A stretch of DNA of 64,000 nt from Comamonas kerstersii (GTDB lineage Bacteria; Pseudomonadota; Gammaproteobacteria; Burkholderiales; Burkholderiaceae_C). The stretch spans positions 310,001 through 374,000 of the forward strand of contig NZ_VZOT01000002.1 in the NCBI RefSeq assembly GCF_008801935.1, written 5' to 3'. Positions 43,706 through 54,172 of this stretch are shown one piece after another; position 1 is the stretch's first letter; every line of letters starts with the position of its first letter. The notes under the pieces were generated by a model that did not search any database, was not told the DNA's origin, and saw only the letters and a program-made list of their open reading frames with translations. The translations under genes were made by a program, and so were the position numbers.

Positions 43706-44698
43706 CTATTGCAGACGGATATTTTTTCTGGCGATCAGCTCGCCATTGATGCGCGCATCCTGCGCCATGCGCCGCGCCAGAGCCTGTGCGCTCGTGTCAT
43801 CCATATGCCAGCCCTGTGCCGTCAACTTGGCACGCACACCTTCCGACTGCAGCACCTGCTGCAAGGCCTGCGCCAACTGGTTGCGGTGCGCTTCAGGCAC
43901 GGAGGCCGGGGCCATCACGGCATTCCACACTTCAATATCGAGCTGGCCAGCGCCAATTTCCGGCATAGCAGGCACACCGGGCGCGAGGGGGCTGCGCTGG
44001 CTGACACTGACTGCCAGAGCCGCCAGCTTGCCTGACTCCACCAGCGGCATGACGGTAGACGTGGGCAGCAAAGCCAGCTGGACCTGACCGCCGAGCAAGC
44101 CATTGATCACCGCAGGCCCGCCGTTGTAGGGCACATGCTGCAAATCCAGTCCCAGCGCCTGCTGCACCAGCTCCATGCCCAGATGGCCACCCGAGCCTGT
44201 GCCCACCGATGCGTAGTTGCCATCTTTGCGCTGCTTGAGGCTTTGCAGATAGGCCGCCGCGTCCTGTGTGACCAGACTTCTGGGAGCGACCAGCACCAGC
44301 GGTGCTGAGCCAATCATGGCCAGCGGCGCCAGATCTTTGACCGGGTCATAAGGCAGGTGTGGATACAGAAATTTGGAACTGGTCAGCGGGCCATTGCCAA
44401 TCACGCCGATGGTATGCCCGTCTCTGGCCTTGGCGACAGCATCTGCGCCGATGTTGCCACTGGCACCACCCTTGTTCTCTACCACCACGGGCTGCCCCAG
44501 CAGCTGACTCAGCGGCTCGGCCAGCAGGCGAGCCTGCACGTCCGGCGAGGAGCCCGCCGCATAGCCCACCACCAGATGCAACGGCTTGGTGGGCCAGTGA
44601 TCCGTCTGTGCATGGGCCAGCGCGGGGGCCAGCAATGCGGCACACAGCACCGCCGTCGCACGCCTCATCGTTGCCATCAGGCGTTGTTGCTGTTTCAT
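43706..44698 (-). CDS. Bug-family tripartite tricarboxylate transporter binding protein
   Basis: A 330-residue periplasmic binding protein. A signal peptide (RRATAVLCAALLAPALAHAQ) is followed by WPTKPLHLVVGYAAGSSPDVQARLLAEPL, VVVENKGGASGNIGADAVA, HVPYNGGPAVINGLLGGQV and a C-terminal NAVMAPASVPEAHRNQLAQALQ. Like the copy at 12682 it stands without TctA/TctB genes. The ligand is unknown. It converges on the SMR gene and shares the minus strand with the nitroreductase gene upstream. Confidence 0.87.
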   Translation of the reverse strand: MKQQQRLMATMRRATAVLCAALLAPALAHAQTDHWPTKPLHLVVGYAAGSSPDVQARLLAEPLSQLLGQPVVVENKGGASGNIGADAVAKARDGHTIGVIGNGPLTSSKFLYPHLPYDPVKDLAPLAMIGSAPLVLVAPRSLVTQDAAAYLQSLKQRKDGNYASVGTGSGGHLGMELVQQALGLDLQHVPYNGGPAVINGLLGGQVQLALLPTSTVMPLVESGKLAALAVSVSQRSPLAPGVPAMPEIGAGQLDIEVWNAVMAPASVPEAHRNQLAQALQQVLQSEGVRAKLTAQGWHMDDTSAQALARRMAQDARINGELIARKNIRLQ

Positions 44699-44729
44699 GA
44701 TGTCTTACACCTTCCCTGAAAATACACAA

Positions 44730-44756
44730 CGGCCAGCAGTGCATGCCTGCTGGCCG
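44730..44756 (-). terminator. Hairpin after nitroreductase gene
   Basis: 10-bp stem CGGCCAGCAG/CTGCTGGCCG with a 7-base loop; the minus strand continues TTGTGTATTTT. A likely terminator for the nitroreductase. Confidence 0.5.
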
Positions 44757-44778
44757 CTTTCAGCGCATGCTGGACGAC

Positions 44779-45438
44779 TCAGAACCCGACCAGCTGCCCC
44801 CACTCTGCAAACTCAGCGCGCGTGGCGCGCATGGTGTTGATGGGCGCATGCTTGTCCTCATAGCCCAGGGCAATGCCATAGGCCACCAGATACTCCTCGG
44901 GCACCTGAATGTGCTGCTTGATGACAGCGTCATAGCGGCGCCAGAAGCCCTGTGCGCAGGTCGCTAGACCTTCTTCCGTGGCACGCAGCATGAAGGACTG
45001 CAGGTAAATGCCCAGATCCATCCACTGCACAGGCCCCATGCGATGGTCAATCAAGACAAACAAGCCCACGGGCGCGCCAAAGAACTGTGCATTCTTGGCC
45101 AGCTGACGCAGACGCCCTGCCTTGTCTTCACGCGGAATGCCAATGCTCTTGTACAAATCCTCGCCATTGGCAAAACGACGTGTGCGGTAGGGCTCCCACA
45201 AGTTCGGTGGGTAGGACAGGTGGGCAGGGTTTTCTTCTGCCGAGGTCTTGGCAACATCTGCCAGCAAGGCTTGCAGCGGCTCGCCCGTGATGGCAGCCAC
45301 ACGCCAGGGCTGCATATTGCCGCCCGATGCAGCCAGCGCTGCGTCTTGCATCAGTTGCTGCACCAGCTCTGCCGAAGGCACCTGGGAAGTAAAAGCGCGC
45401 ACGGAACGGCGCTCTCGCAAGGCTTGGGAAACGTCCAT
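44779..45438 (-). CDS. Nitroreductase-family FMN oxidoreductase
   Basis: A 219-residue protein of the nitroreductase fold. RERRSVRAFTSQVPS carries the FMN-binding arginines, ASGGNMQPWRV matches the typical SxxNxQPWxF/V motif, and QSFMLRATEEGLATCAQGFWR and GIALGYEDKHAPINTMR form the C-terminal signature. It probably reduces nitroaromatics or quinones with NAD(P)H; the substrate is unknown. Start 45438 has AGGAA upstream; alternatives in frame are 45468 and 45474. Confidence 0.85.
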   Translation of the reverse strand: MDVSQALRERRSVRAFTSQVPSAELVQQLMQDAALAASGGNMQPWRVAAITGEPLQALLADVAKTSAEENPAHLSYPPNLWEPYRTRRFANGEDLYKSIGIPREDKAGRLRQLAKNAQFFGAPVGLFVLIDHRMGPVQWMDLGIYLQSFMLRATEEGLATCAQGFWRRYDAVIKQHIQVPEEYLVAYGIALGYEDKHAPINTMRATRAEFAEWGQLVGF

Positions 45439-45532
45439 GGAAATCAGTTCCTGTCTATGCTGGGTCATCAACACTTGAAAAGCTCAAGCGTACAGGAGCT
45501 TGCAAGCAGTTCGAAGCAACATTGGTGACGCG

Positions 45533-45567
45533 CCAAAAACAAAAGAGGCTTCTTCCGAAGCCTCTTT
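45533..45567 (-). terminator. Rho-independent terminator after cysE
   Basis: 11-bp stem AAAGAGGCTTC/GAAGCCTCTTT with a TTCC loop; on the minus strand it is followed by TTTTGTTTTT. It lies 26 bases past the cysE stop. Confidence 0.82.
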
Positions 45568-45593
45568 CCATAGCGCGTTCCCAGGACCAGGCC

Positions 45594-46493
45594 TTACTTG
45601 CCCAGAATCTGGTCGATCTTTTCCTTCTCAAAATGCCCGCCACGCTGCTCTTCGCAGGGTACGCAGTCGGCATTGATCTTGGCAGAGAGCTGCTCCAGCG
45701 CGGCCCACAGCAGTTGCAGCTGCTTTTCGTGGGTTGCTGCACCTTCTGCCAGGCCCTTCATGGCCTGGGTGATGGGGTCGTCTTCCGTCACGCCATAAGC
45801 AGTAAAGCCCTTGGCCTGATCGGCGCAGGGCTCAGCCTTGGCCGCAGAAGCAGAAGCTGCCGCCGCGGCAGCCGCAGCATTGGCAGCCTGCAGGCTAGGG
45901 GCGGCATGCGGCTTGGCAGTGTCGGCCACCTTGTTCTGCTGATCGGCCATGTCGGTCACGTCCGCACTCTCTCCCGTCTTGGAAGGAATGATGCGTGCTG
46001 GAATGCCCACGGCCGTTGCCCCTGCGGGCACAGGCTTGATGACCACGGCGTTGGAGCCAATCTTGGCGTTGTCACCTACCTCAAAGCCACCCAGCACCTT
46101 GGCACCGGCGGAAACGACGACGTTCTTGCCCAGTGTGGGGTGACGTTTCGTGCCCTTGTACAGCGATGTGCCGCCCAGGGTCACACCGTGGTAGATGGTG
46201 CAGCCATCGCCCACCACGGCGGTCTCACCAATCACAACGCCCATGCCGTGGTCGATGAACACGCGCTCACCGATCACCGCGCCGGGGTGGATTTCAATGC
46301 CCGTCAGCCAGCGGCCAATGTGCGAGGTAAAGCGCCCCAGCCATTTGAGGTTGTGCGTCCAGAACCAGTGCGCAGGGCGATGCCACCAGATCGCGTGAAG
46401 ACCTGGGTAACAGGTAATGACCTCCCAGGTGCTACGCGCCGCAGGGTCGCGGTCAAGAATGCACTGGATGTCAGAACGCAGTCGGGAAAGCAT
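45594..46493 (-). CDS. cysE: Serine O-acetyltransferase with long C-terminal extension
   Basis: A 299-residue left-handed beta-helix acyltransferase. The N-terminal helical part ends near [28 protein letters not shown]. The active-site region is [22 protein letters not shown], followed by hexapeptide repeats ([44 protein letters not shown]). It makes O-acetylserine for cysteine synthesis. From about residue 190 an Ala-rich linker ([19 protein letters not shown]) leads to an extra domain with two Cys ([10 protein letters not shown]) that ordinary CysE lacks. The start ATG 46493 begins MLSRLRSDI. Confidence 0.9.
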   Translation of the reverse strand: MLSRLRSDIQCILDRDPAARSTWEVITCYPGLHAIWWHRPAHWFWTHNLKWLGRFTSHIGRWLTGIEIHPGAVIGERVFIDHGMGVVIGETAVVGDGCTIYHGVTLGGTSLYKGTKRHPTLGKNVVVSAGAKVLGGFEVGDNAKIGSNAVVIKPVPAGATAVGIPARIIPSKTGESADVTDMADQQNKVADTAKPHAAPSLQAANAAAAAAAASASAAKAEPCADQAKGFTAYGVTEDDPITQAMKGLAEGAATHEKQLQLLWAALEQLSAKINADCVPCEEQRGGHFEKEKIDQILGK

Positions 46494-46530
46494 CAAAGGG
46501 CCGTTATTTGTAACTAAAGGGCTGCACAGT

Positions 46531-47331
46531 TTAGTGCTTTGGTGGGGTACTTTGCAGCATGGCCTTGGCGACACCGCGCAGTATGTGGATTTCTTCCTGG
46601 GTCAGTTGCGCGCGGTTAAACAACTGGTTCAGGCGCGGCATGAGCTTCTTGGGTGCAGCAGGGTCCAGAAAGCCAATGTGCGCCAGCGCCTGCTCCCAGT
46701 GGCCCAGCATGCCGGCCACCTGCTGCGCGTCAGCACGCTCAGGACGAGGTGTGTGCTCCACCACGGGAAAGCCGCCCAGCGCCTGGCGCCATTCATAGGC
46801 CACCACCTGGATCGCAGCACCCAGGTTCAGCGAACCAAACTGTGGGTTGGACGGAATCGACAGCGCCACATCGCAGCGGTAGACGTCTTCATTGGCCATG
46901 CCAAAACGCTCACAGCCAAACATCAGGCCAATGCCGCGCTCGCCGTGGATGCTGTCTGCGGTTTGCACAACATCTGCCAAATCAGCCTCTAGCGCTTGCA
47001 CCTCCTGCGCTTTCAGCGCTCCTTTCATGAGCATTTCAAAATGCTGACGGGGCGTGCGTGTGGGCGGCCCGAAGTCGCGCGGTGTCATGGCCGTGGCACA
47101 CAGGTGCGACAGGCCCTCCACGGCTTCTTCCACGGTGTCCACGATGCGTGCGTTGTCCAGCACATCCAGTGCCCCACTGGCACGCTGGATGGTTTCTTCC
47201 TTGCGCAGCACATTGGCCCAGCGTGGGCGCACCAGCACCAAGTCATCAAAGCCCATGGTTTTCATGGCGCGGGCAGCAGCACCCACGTTGCCAGCATGGC
47301 TGGTCTCAATCAGGATAAAACGGGTTTTCAT
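46531..47331 (-). CDS. trmJ: tRNA (cytidine/uridine-2'-O-)-methyltransferase TrmJ
   Basis: A 266-residue SPOUT methyltransferase. [25 protein letters not shown] (motif 1), the internal [15 protein letters not shown] (motif 2) and [17 protein letters not shown] (motif 3, trefoil knot) are all present. It methylates position 32 of certain tRNAs. The downstream gene cysE starts 37 bases later; suhB is divergent. Confidence 0.93.
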   Translation of the reverse strand: MKTRFILIETSHAGNVGAAARAMKTMGFDDLVLVRPRWANVLRKEETIQRASGALDVLDNARIVDTVEEAVEGLSHLCATAMTPRDFGPPTRTPRQHFEMLMKGALKAQEVQALEADLADVVQTADSIHGERGIGLMFGCERFGMANEDVYRCDVALSIPSNPQFGSLNLGAAIQVVAYEWRQALGGFPVVEHTPRPERADAQQVAGMLGHWEQALAHIGFLDPAAPKKLMPRLNQLFNRAQLTQEEIHILRGVAKAMLQSTPPKH

Positions 47332-47533
47332 TCGAGCATTGGTCTGCCTTGCACAAGCAGGCAGCAGAAATCGGTCAAGCCGGTTAGAATTTGCGCCCTA
47401 TTGTCGCTGCCTGCATCGTCGGGCGTGCGTTCACCCGTTCATCATCCGCGTTCAGCGGTGTGCCATCCCAGGTTGAGAGAGAAGAGATAGTTGAAATTTG
47501 GGGGTGGTGCGCTGGGCGCCTACTGCACAATTT

Positions 47534-48424
47534 ATGTCGTCTTCCTCCCTGCACCCCATGCTTAACGTGGCCATCAAGGCCGCTCGCGCCGCTGGCGCCC
47601 TCATCAACCGCGCTGCTCTGGACGTAGAAAACGTTCGTGTGGCCCAGAAGCAGGTCAATGACTTCGTGACCGAAGTCGACCAAGCTGCCGAGCGCGTCAT
47701 CATCGAAACCCTGCTGGGCGCCTACCCTGAGCACGGCATCATGGGCGAGGAAAGCGGCAACGAGTTCGGCAACCCCAACTCGGACTACGTCTGGATCATC
47801 GATCCCCTGGACGGCACCACCAACTTCATCCACGGCTTCCCTGTCTACTGCGTGAGCATCGCTCTGTCCGTCAAGGGCAAGATCGAGCACGCCGTGGTGT
47901 ACGACCCCACCCGCAACGACCTGTTCACCGCCACCCGTGGCCGTGGTGCTTTCCTGAACGAGCGCCGCATTCGCGTGTCCAAGCGTACCCAGCTCAAGGA
48001 CTGCCTGGTATCCACCGGCTTCCCCTTCCGCCCCGGCGACAACTTCCGTGCCTACATGCGCATGTTCAGCGAAATCACCCAGCGCACAGCTGGCGTGCGT
48101 CGCCCCGGCGCTGCTGCACTGGATCTGGCCTATGTGGCAGCAGGCTTTACCGATGGCTTCTTTGAAACCGGCCTGAACATCTGGGACGTGGCCGCAGGTA
48201 GCCTGATCGTGACCGAAGCCGGTGGTCTGGTGGGCAACTTCACAGGTGAAGCCGACTTCCTGGAGCAGCGTGAATGCCTGGCAGGCAACCCACGTGCCTA
48301 CGGCCAGCTGGTGTCCATCCTGAGCAAGTACAGCAAGTTTGCTGGCGTGGAAGAAAAGCTGGGTGTGGACGCAGGCATTGCCGCAGACAAGAAGGAAGAA
48401 GACGAAGACAAGCAGAACGACTAA
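47534..48424 (+). CDS. suhB: Inositol monophosphatase family protein SuhB
   Basis: A 296-residue lithium-sensitive phosphatase. Metal-binding motifs: [26 protein letters not shown], and the C-terminal [18 protein letters not shown]. It hydrolyses inositol-1-phosphate and also supports rRNA antitermination in E. coli. The start is at 47534 ([10 protein letters not shown]..) or the internal ATG 47558; homology begins at HPMLN. The last 30 residues are acidic ([11 protein letters not shown]). Confidence 0.93.
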   Translation: MSSSSLHPMLNVAIKAARAAGALINRAALDVENVRVAQKQVNDFVTEVDQAAERVIIETLLGAYPEHGIMGEESGNEFGNPNSDYVWIIDPLDGTTNFIHGFPVYCVSIALSVKGKIEHAVVYDPTRNDLFTATRGRGAFLNERRIRVSKRTQLKDCLVSTGFPFRPGDNFRAYMRMFSEITQRTAGVRRPGAAALDLAYVAAGFTDGFFETGLNIWDVAAGSLIVTEAGGLVGNFTGEADFLEQRECLAGNPRAYGQLVSILSKYSKFAGVEEKLGVDAGIAADKKEEDEDKQND

Positions 48425-48450
48425 GTCACTGCCTGCTCCTCTGTCTACAG

Positions 48451-48483
48451 AAACCGCAAGCGCGAAAGCCTTGCGGTTTTTTT
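48451..48483 (+). terminator. Rho-independent terminator after suhB
   Basis: Stem AAACCGCAAG/CTTGCGGTTT, 9-base loop, then T-rich run. Confidence 0.85.
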
Positions 48484-48585
48484 GCGTCCAATGCTTTTTT
48501 TGCAGTCCCCGTCCTATGGACATGCCATCACGAGCGCGCCAACATGTTCCATGCATGCTCACCGCCACCTACGCAGGAGACAGTT

Positions 48586-49533
48586 GTGGAATACAAGGAT
48601 TACTACAAGATTTTGGGAGTCTCCAAGGATGCCAGCGCCGAAGAGATCAAAAAAGCATTTCGCAAGCTGGCACGCAAATACCACCCGGACATCAGCAAAG
48701 AGCCAGACGCTGCGGCCAGGATGGCAGAGGTCAACGAAGCCAACGCCGTGCTCTCTGACCCCGAAAAGCGCAAAGCCTATGACGAACTCGGCGATGCCAG
48801 CCGCTATCAGCAGCACACTGGCAATGGCTCCGGCTTTCAGCCTCCGCCGGGCTGGGAATTTCAGCACAGCAACGCCGACGGGCAAACAGACTACAGCAGC
48901 TTTTTTGAAGAACTGTTTGGCCGAGCCCAGCGTGCGCGTCGCCACAGCGGGCCACCACCTGACATGCGCGGTCAGGACCAGCACTCCAGCATTGAGCTGG
49001 AAGTACCAGACAGCTACCACGGTGGTATGCGCGTGCTGCGTCTGCGCAGCGTACAACTCGATGCCCACGGCCACGCCCAGGAAGTGGAACGCGAGCTGCA
49101 GGTCACCATTCCGAAAGGCGTCTATGAAGGCCAGATGATTCGGCTCGCAGGGCAAGGCGCTCCCGGCTATGGCAAAGGGGAAGCTGGCGACCTGCTGCTG
49201 GAAGTACGCTTCAAGGATGACAAGCGCTGGCATGCTCAGGGCAAGGACGTCTACCAGCAGCTGCCCCTGGCCCCATGGGAAGCTGCGCTGGGCGGCCCCG
49301 TGGAATTTGCCACGCTGGCCGGGCCACTGGAGATCCATATCCCACCCGGCTCACAGGCTGGGCGCAAGCTGAGGGTCAAGGGCAAGGGACTGCCCAGCAA
49401 GCAACCCGGTGATCTGTACCTGGTGCTGCAGATCGTCGTCCCCCCTGTCTTCAGCGATGCACAACGCCAAGCCTATGAAGCACTGTCACAAGCTTTTGAG
49501 GGCCGCAACCCACGCACAGGAGAAGCTGCATGA
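48586..49533 (+). CDS. cbpA: Curved-DNA-binding DnaJ-like co-chaperone CbpA
   Basis: A 315-residue J-protein. The J domain is [31 protein letters not shown] (HPD at about residue 33-35). A G/F-poor linker and two C-terminal peptide-binding domains follow ([14 protein letters not shown].., [18 protein letters not shown]). There is no zinc-finger, so it is CbpA-type rather than DnaJ. The start is GTG 48586, with AGGAGA 6 bases upstream; the ATG at 48544 is out of range of a ribosome-binding site. It overlaps cbpM by 4 bases. Confidence 0.9.
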   Translation: MEYKDYYKILGVSKDASAEEIKKAFRKLARKYHPDISKEPDAAARMAEVNEANAVLSDPEKRKAYDELGDASRYQQHTGNGSGFQPPPGWEFQHSNADGQTDYSSFFEELFGRAQRARRHSGPPPDMRGQDQHSSIELEVPDSYHGGMRVLRLRSVQLDAHGHAQEVERELQVTIPKGVYEGQMIRLAGQGAPGYGKGEAGDLLLEVRFKDDKRWHAQGKDVYQQLPLAPWEAALGGPVEFATLAGPLEIHIPPGSQAGRKLRVKGKGLPSKQPGDLYLVLQIVVPPVFSDAQRQAYEALSQAFEGRNPRTGEAA

Positions 49534-49847
49534 GCACACACTTCTACACGCCACCTGATGTACTGGAAGCTCAGGCGCTAAGCCTGGAAGAACTGGCCCG
49601 GGCCTGCCGCATGGACAGCCACTGGGTCATAGAACGCGTGAGCACCGGCATTTTGCAGTGTGACGCTGGTTGCGATGCACAGAATCTGAGCGCCCACACC
49701 AGCTGGCGCTTCAGCACCCATACCGTCATCCGTGCCCGGCGCATTGCAGATCTGGAACGCATATTCGATGCAGACCCGCAGCTGGCCGCTCTCACGGCAG
49801 ACCTGATGGAAGAGGTGCGCCAGCTGCGCAAGCAGATCAAGGCTTAA
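49530..49847 (+). CDS. cbpM: Chaperone modulatory protein CbpM
   Basis: A 105-residue MerR-like helix-turn-helix protein with a C-terminal coiled coil ([29 protein letters not shown]). CbpM binds the J domain of CbpA and inhibits it. The cbpA-cbpM pair with a 4-base overlap is the usual arrangement. Confidence 0.88.
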   Translation: MSTHFYTPPDVLEAQALSLEELARACRMDSHWVIERVSTGILQCDAGCDAQNLSAHTSWRFSTHTVIRARRIADLERIFDADPQLAALTADLMEEVRQLRKQIKA

Positions 49848-49854
49848 AAGGCTC

Positions 49855-50253
49855 TCAGGCGATATCCAGCATGGACTGCATCTGCACAAAATGCTGCAAT
49901 GCAGCCTGTGCAGGAAGCGCTGCCAGTTCATCGATGGGCTCTTGCTCATCTACGAAGGCATAGGCCATGGACCAGCGCGCAAACCGGCGCACTCCCTGCA
50001 ACTGCGCATGCAGCATAGGCACGACCTGGCAGTGTCTTGGGTCCTCTGTAATGCGGGCGATCAAGCCCTCCATGGCCTGTTCCGGACCTTCAATATATTG
50101 CGCAAAGCACATGCCATCAAAAATCAGCATGCCTGTGATGTCATGCTGCTGATTAAAACTGCGAGCAGTTTTGACGATGTCTGCCACGCAGCTGACCGGG
50201 GCATCCGGTGCAATCTGGCTGTGGTAGAGAAAACACAACAGGTTCTGGCTCAC
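49855..50253 (-). CDS. BLUF-domain blue-light photoreceptor protein
   Basis: A 132-residue stand-alone BLUF protein. The FAD-contacting residues of the family can be placed: Tyr10 in LCFLYHS, Asn34 in RSFNQQHDITGML, Gln52 in FAQYIEG, and Trp94/Met96 in RWSMAYAF. The start is a GTG at 50253, with GGAGGAG 8 bases upstream; ATG 50274 has no site. Short BLUF proteins usually act by protein-protein contact, for example on a partner enzyme or regulator, which is not visible here. It is convergent with cbpM, 7 bases away. Confidence 0.88.
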   Translation of the reverse strand: MSQNLLCFLYHSQIAPDAPVSCVADIVKTARSFNQQHDITGMLIFDGMCFAQYIEGPEQAMEGLIARITEDPRHCQVVPMLHAQLQGVRRFARWSMAYAFVDEQEPIDELAALPAQAALQHFVQMQSMLDIA

Positions 50254-50442
50254 AGGTAACTCCTCCAAGGACATTGTTTCGTGGTTATCTGCGCTCTGAA
50301 AGCTGCATCGGTGCAACATCTTGCCTGCAAGCGGGCTGTTTACCTAGCGCATGCAATACACCCAGAGCATCCGGGATAATTTGACACTTGATCCCGACGA
50401 GCCATATGCCTGAGCGCTCGTCCACCACAAGGAACCCTCGTT

Positions 50443-53133
50443 TTGCCTACCTCTGACGTTTCCACGCACAACCCGAACAACAACAGCGTGCAGACTTTTG
50501 CCTCGCCTTTTGAAGCCCCATTGGAGTCCCACACTCCCATGATGGCGCAATACATACGCCTGAAAAAAGACTACCCCGACACCCTGGTGCTCTACCGCAT
50601 GGGTGACTTTTATGAAGTCTTCTGGGAGGACGCCGAAAAAGCCGCACGTCTGCTGGACATCACGCTGACCACGCGCGGCCAGTCGGCAGGTTTTCCCGTG
50701 GCAATGGCGGGCGTGCCTTTTCACGCACTGGAAAGCTATCTGGGCCGCCTGATCAAGATGGGGGAATCGGTTGCAATCTGCGAGCAGGTCGGTGAAGTCG
50801 GTGCCAGCAAGGGGCCTGTGGAGCGCAAGGTGGTACGCGTGGTCACACCTGGCACGCTCACGGACACCGAACTGCTCAGCGACAAGCAGGAAGCCATGCT
50901 GCTAGCCCTGCACACGGCAGGACGTCAGCGCTGCGGTCTGGCCTGGATGAGCGTCACGCAAGGCCGCATCCACATGGCGGAATGCGAGCAGGATGAACTG
51001 GGCGAATGGCTGGCACGCATTGGCCCCAGCGAAGTGATCTACAGCGCGGGCGTGACCGAGCGCTTTGAGCAAAACCTGTTCGCCCTCAAGCACAGCGGCG
51101 CTGTGGCCTGCCCCCTGTCTCCACGCCCTGACTGGCAGTTTGATACGGGACTGGGTGAGCGCAAGCTGCTGGAGCTGCTGGGCGCATCCAGCCTCAAGGC
51201 CTGGGAGGCTGAAGACCTGCCGCTGGCCCATGCTGCCAGCGCTGCGCTGCTCAGCTATGCGGAGCACACACAAGGCCGCAACCTCACACACATCCACAGC
51301 ATCCGCGTGCAGCGCGATGACCAGCTGATCAACCTGCCACCCACTACGCGCCGCAATCTGGAGCTGGTGAAAACCTTGCGTGGCGAAGACAGCCCCACGC
51401 TGTTTTCGCTACTGGACACCTGCATGACCGGCATGGGCAGCCGCCTGCTCAAGAGCTGGCTGCTCGAGCCCAAGCGCGACCGGGCTGAACCCATGGCCCG
51501 CCTGGGTGCCATCGATGTACTGCGCGGCAACGATGCGCTGGGCGGCACCATGCCCTGGCAGGCGCTGCGTGCTGAACTGAAGGGTGTGAGCGACGTGGAA
51601 CGCATCACCGCACGCACGGCGCTGCGCCAGGTGCGCCCGCGCGAGCTGGTTGCACTGGGTAAAACGCTGCAAAAAGCGCAGCTGCTTGCGCAGACACCAC
51701 AAGCTCCATCAGCCTATTTGAATCAAATTTTTCAGGACCTGCTGCCACCCGAAGGTTGCGCCGATCTGCTGGCTGCCGCCATCATGGAAGAACCTGCTGC
51801 TCTGGTGCGCGATGGCGGCGTGATTGCACGCGGCTTTGATGCCGAGCTGGACGAGCTGCGCGGCATTCAGGAAAACTGCGATGAATTCCTGCTTGAACTC
51901 GAAGCCAAGGAAAAGCTGTTCACCAACATCCCCAATCTGCGCGTGCAGTTCAACAAGGTGCATGGCTTCTACATCGAGGTCACGAACAGCTATAAGGACA
52001 TGGTGCCTGCGCACTACCAGCGCCGCCAGACGCTCAAGAACTGCGAGCGCTACATCACACCCGAACTCAAAGCGTTCGAAGACAAGGCCCTGTCTGCACA
52101 AGAGCGTGCACTGCAGCGTGAGAAGTTCCTCTACGAGCAGCTGCTGGATCAGCTGCAGCCCCATGTGCCGGGCCTCACACGCGTGGCGCAAGCGATTGCA
52201 GCGCTGGACGTGCTGTGCACGCTGGCTGAGCGTTCACTCACGCTGAACTGGAGCAGGCCCGAGTTCACCAGCGTGCCATGCATTGAGATTGAAGCAGGCC
52301 GCCACCCTGTGGTGGAGGCGCGCATGGCGGAGACATCCAGCGGCAGCTTCATCCCCAATCACACGCGCATGAATGTGAATACGCGCATGCAGATCATTAC
52401 CGGCCCGAACATGGGCGGTAAATCGACCTATATGCGGCAGGTGGCCCTCATCGTGCTGCTGGCCAGCATGGGCAGCTATGTGCCAGCTGCAGGCTGTCGC
52501 CTGGGGCCGATTGACGCCATCCACACGCGTATTGGCGCGGCAGACGATCTGGCCAACGCCCAGTCCACCTTCATGATGGAAATGACCGAGGCCGCGCAGA
52601 TTCTGCACGCTGCCACGCCCCACTCCCTGGTGCTGATGGATGAAATCGGCCGTGGCACCAGCACTTTTGACGGGCTGGCACTGGCTTCGGGCATTGCCAT
52701 GCAGCTGCATGACCGCACCAAGGCTTTCACCCTGTTTGCCACACACTACTTTGAGCTGACCGAGCTGCCCGCCAAGGCCAAGGCAGCGGTGAATGTGCAC
52801 GTAGGCGCGGCCGAATCTGGCAGCGACATTGTCTTCCTGCACGAGATTCAACCCGGCCCTGCTTCGCGCAGCTACGGTGTGCAGGTCGCCAAGCTCGCCG
52901 GCATGCCTGCAGCAGTGCTCAACCACGCACGCCACACGCTGGAAGCGCTGGAAGCGCGTGACGAAGCCGACAAGGCACAGGTGGACCTGTTTGCAGCGCC
53001 CCCCATGCCGGAATCTGCCTTGCAGGCCACGCCCGTGGAAGATGCACTGGCGCAGCTCAACCCCGATGCACTCAGCCCGCGCGAGGCGCTGGAGGCGCTG
53101 TATCAGCTCAAAAAGCTGGCACAGCGCAGCTAA
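50443..53133 (+). CDS. mutS: DNA mismatch repair protein MutS
   Basis: An 896-residue ATPase. The mismatch-sensing Phe-x-Glu is in [11 protein letters not shown] (about residue 50). The central clamp domain holds [22 protein letters not shown]-like sequence, and the Walker A motif is GPNMGGKST, with Walker [31 protein letters not shown] and the helix-turn-helix at the C-terminus complete it. The start is TTG 50443, with AAGGAAC upstream. It is placed alone after the divergent BLUF gene. Confidence 0.95.
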   Translation: MPTSDVSTHNPNNNSVQTFASPFEAPLESHTPMMAQYIRLKKDYPDTLVLYRMGDFYEVFWEDAEKAARLLDITLTTRGQSAGFPVAMAGVPFHALESYLGRLIKMGESVAICEQVGEVGASKGPVERKVVRVVTPGTLTDTELLSDKQEAMLLALHTAGRQRCGLAWMSVTQGRIHMAECEQDELGEWLARIGPSEVIYSAGVTERFEQNLFALKHSGAVACPLSPRPDWQFDTGLGERKLLELLGASSLKAWEAEDLPLAHAASAALLSYAEHTQGRNLTHIHSIRVQRDDQLINLPPTTRRNLELVKTLRGEDSPTLFSLLDTCMTGMGSRLLKSWLLEPKRDRAEPMARLGAIDVLRGNDALGGTMPWQALRAELKGVSDVERITARTALRQVRPRELVALGKTLQKAQLLAQTPQAPSAYLNQIFQDLLPPEGCADLLAAAIMEEPAALVRDGGVIARGFDAELDELRGIQENCDEFLLELEAKEKLFTNIPNLRVQFNKVHGFYIEVTNSYKDMVPAHYQRRQTLKNCERYITPELKAFEDKALSAQERALQREKFLYEQLLDQLQPHVPGLTRVAQAIAALDVLCTLAERSLTLNWSRPEFTSVPCIEIEAGRHPVVEARMAETSSGSFIPNHTRMNVNTRMQIITGPNMGGKSTYMRQVALIVLLASMGSYVPAAGCRLGPIDAIHTRIGAADDLANAQSTFMMEMTEAAQILHAATPHSLVLMDEIGRGTSTFDGLALASGIAMQLHDRTKAFTLFATHYFELTELPAKAKAAVNVHVGAAESGSDIVFLHEIQPGPASRSYGVQVAKLAGMPAAVLNHARHTLEALEARDEADKAQVDLFAAPPMPESALQATPVEDALAQLNPDALSPREALEALYQLKKLAQRS

Positions 53134-53229
53134 CAGACCAAGCCTGCGTCACATGGGTGATGGACAAAAGCTGGTGCCTGCTGACAATCAACGCTCTTGC
53201 GTCCGTTTGCAGCACCCGTTCTTTGCCCC

Positions 53230-54057
53230 ATGCAGCCCCTGATCTTTGCCCACGCCAACAGCTTTCCCGCAGGCACCTACCGCTATCTGTTTGCGCTGCT
53301 GCGTGAGCGCGGCTTTGATGTGCAAGCGCTGGAACGCTTTGGTCATGATGCACGCTACCCTGTCACCAGCAACTGGCCGCATCTGGTGCAGCAGCTCGCT
53401 GACTTTACCCAGCCACTGGTGCAGCGCTGGGGCCAGCCTGCGCTGTTTCTGGGGCATTCACTGGGTGGATTTGTCAGCCTGATGCTGGCCGCCCAGCACC
53501 CGGCACTGGCCAGTGGCGTGCTGATGCTGGACTCACCACTGATCAACGGCTGGCGCGCCAAGTCACTGGAAATGGCCAAGCGCACCCAGCTGATAGATAG
53601 CCTCTCGCCCGGCAAGATCAGCCGCAAGCGCCGCAATATCTGGAACACGCGGGAGGAAGCGCTGGCGCTGTTTCAAAGCAAGAAGTCATTTGCCAGGTGG
53701 CACCCACAGATGCTGCAGGACTATGTAACGCATGGCTTGACGCCTACTGATGACGCTCGCCTGACCCTGTTCTTTAGCCGCGAAGAAGAAACCGCCATCT
53801 ACAACACCCTGCCCCACAACCTGGGCCAGTTGCTGCACCTGCACCCGCTGCGCTGCCCTGTGGGTTTTATTGGCGGACTGCAGTCCAAAGAAATGAAGCA
53901 GGTCGGCATGGACATGACACAGAAGGTCACGCGCGGGCGCATCATGATGCTCGAAGGCAGCCACCTCTTTCCCATGGAGCACCCGGAGGCCACCGCTGCC
54001 GCCATTGAAGCACAGTGGCGCAATTTGCAGATTGCGGCTAGCCTTCGCAAAAACTGA
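53230..54057 (+). CDS. Alpha/beta hydrolase
   Basis: A 275-residue soluble hydrolase. The nucleophile elbow is GHSLGGF (Ser about 87-88), with oxyanion-like HANSFPAGTYR near the N-terminus and a terminal histidine in EGSHLFPMEHP. Substrate unknown; it is an esterase- or lipase-like member of AB_hydrolase_1. It is followed immediately by repeat copy 5. ATG 53230 begins the conserved PLIFAHANSFP. Confidence 0.83.
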   Translation: MQPLIFAHANSFPAGTYRYLFALLRERGFDVQALERFGHDARYPVTSNWPHLVQQLADFTQPLVQRWGQPALFLGHSLGGFVSLMLAAQHPALASGVLMLDSPLINGWRAKSLEMAKRTQLIDSLSPGKISRKRRNIWNTREEALALFQSKKSFARWHPQMLQDYVTHGLTPTDDARLTLFFSREEETAIYNTLPHNLGQLLHLHPLRCPVGFIGGLQSKEMKQVGMDMTQKVTRGRIMMLEGSHLFPMEHPEATAAAIEAQWRNLQIAASLRKN

Positions 54058-54058
54058 A

Positions 54059-54136
54059 GCGGCTAGCGCTGACCTATCAAGGGTTTGAAGCACAAATGAC
54101 TTTCAAACTATTGAATGACAAGCGCTAGCCGCTATA
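54059..54136. repeat. Palindromic intergenic repeat, copy 5
   Basis: Perfect 12-bp arms GCGGCTAGCGCT (54059-54070) and AGCGCTAGCCGC (54121-54132) enclose a loose inner stem GGGTTTGAA../..TTTCAAAC. It starts 2 bases after the hydrolase stop codon and lies between two convergent genes, so it may also act as a terminator. Confidence 0.8.
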
Positions 54137-54172
54137 CTTTTAGATAGTGCAAGCGTTCCTGCGGAAAACCGG

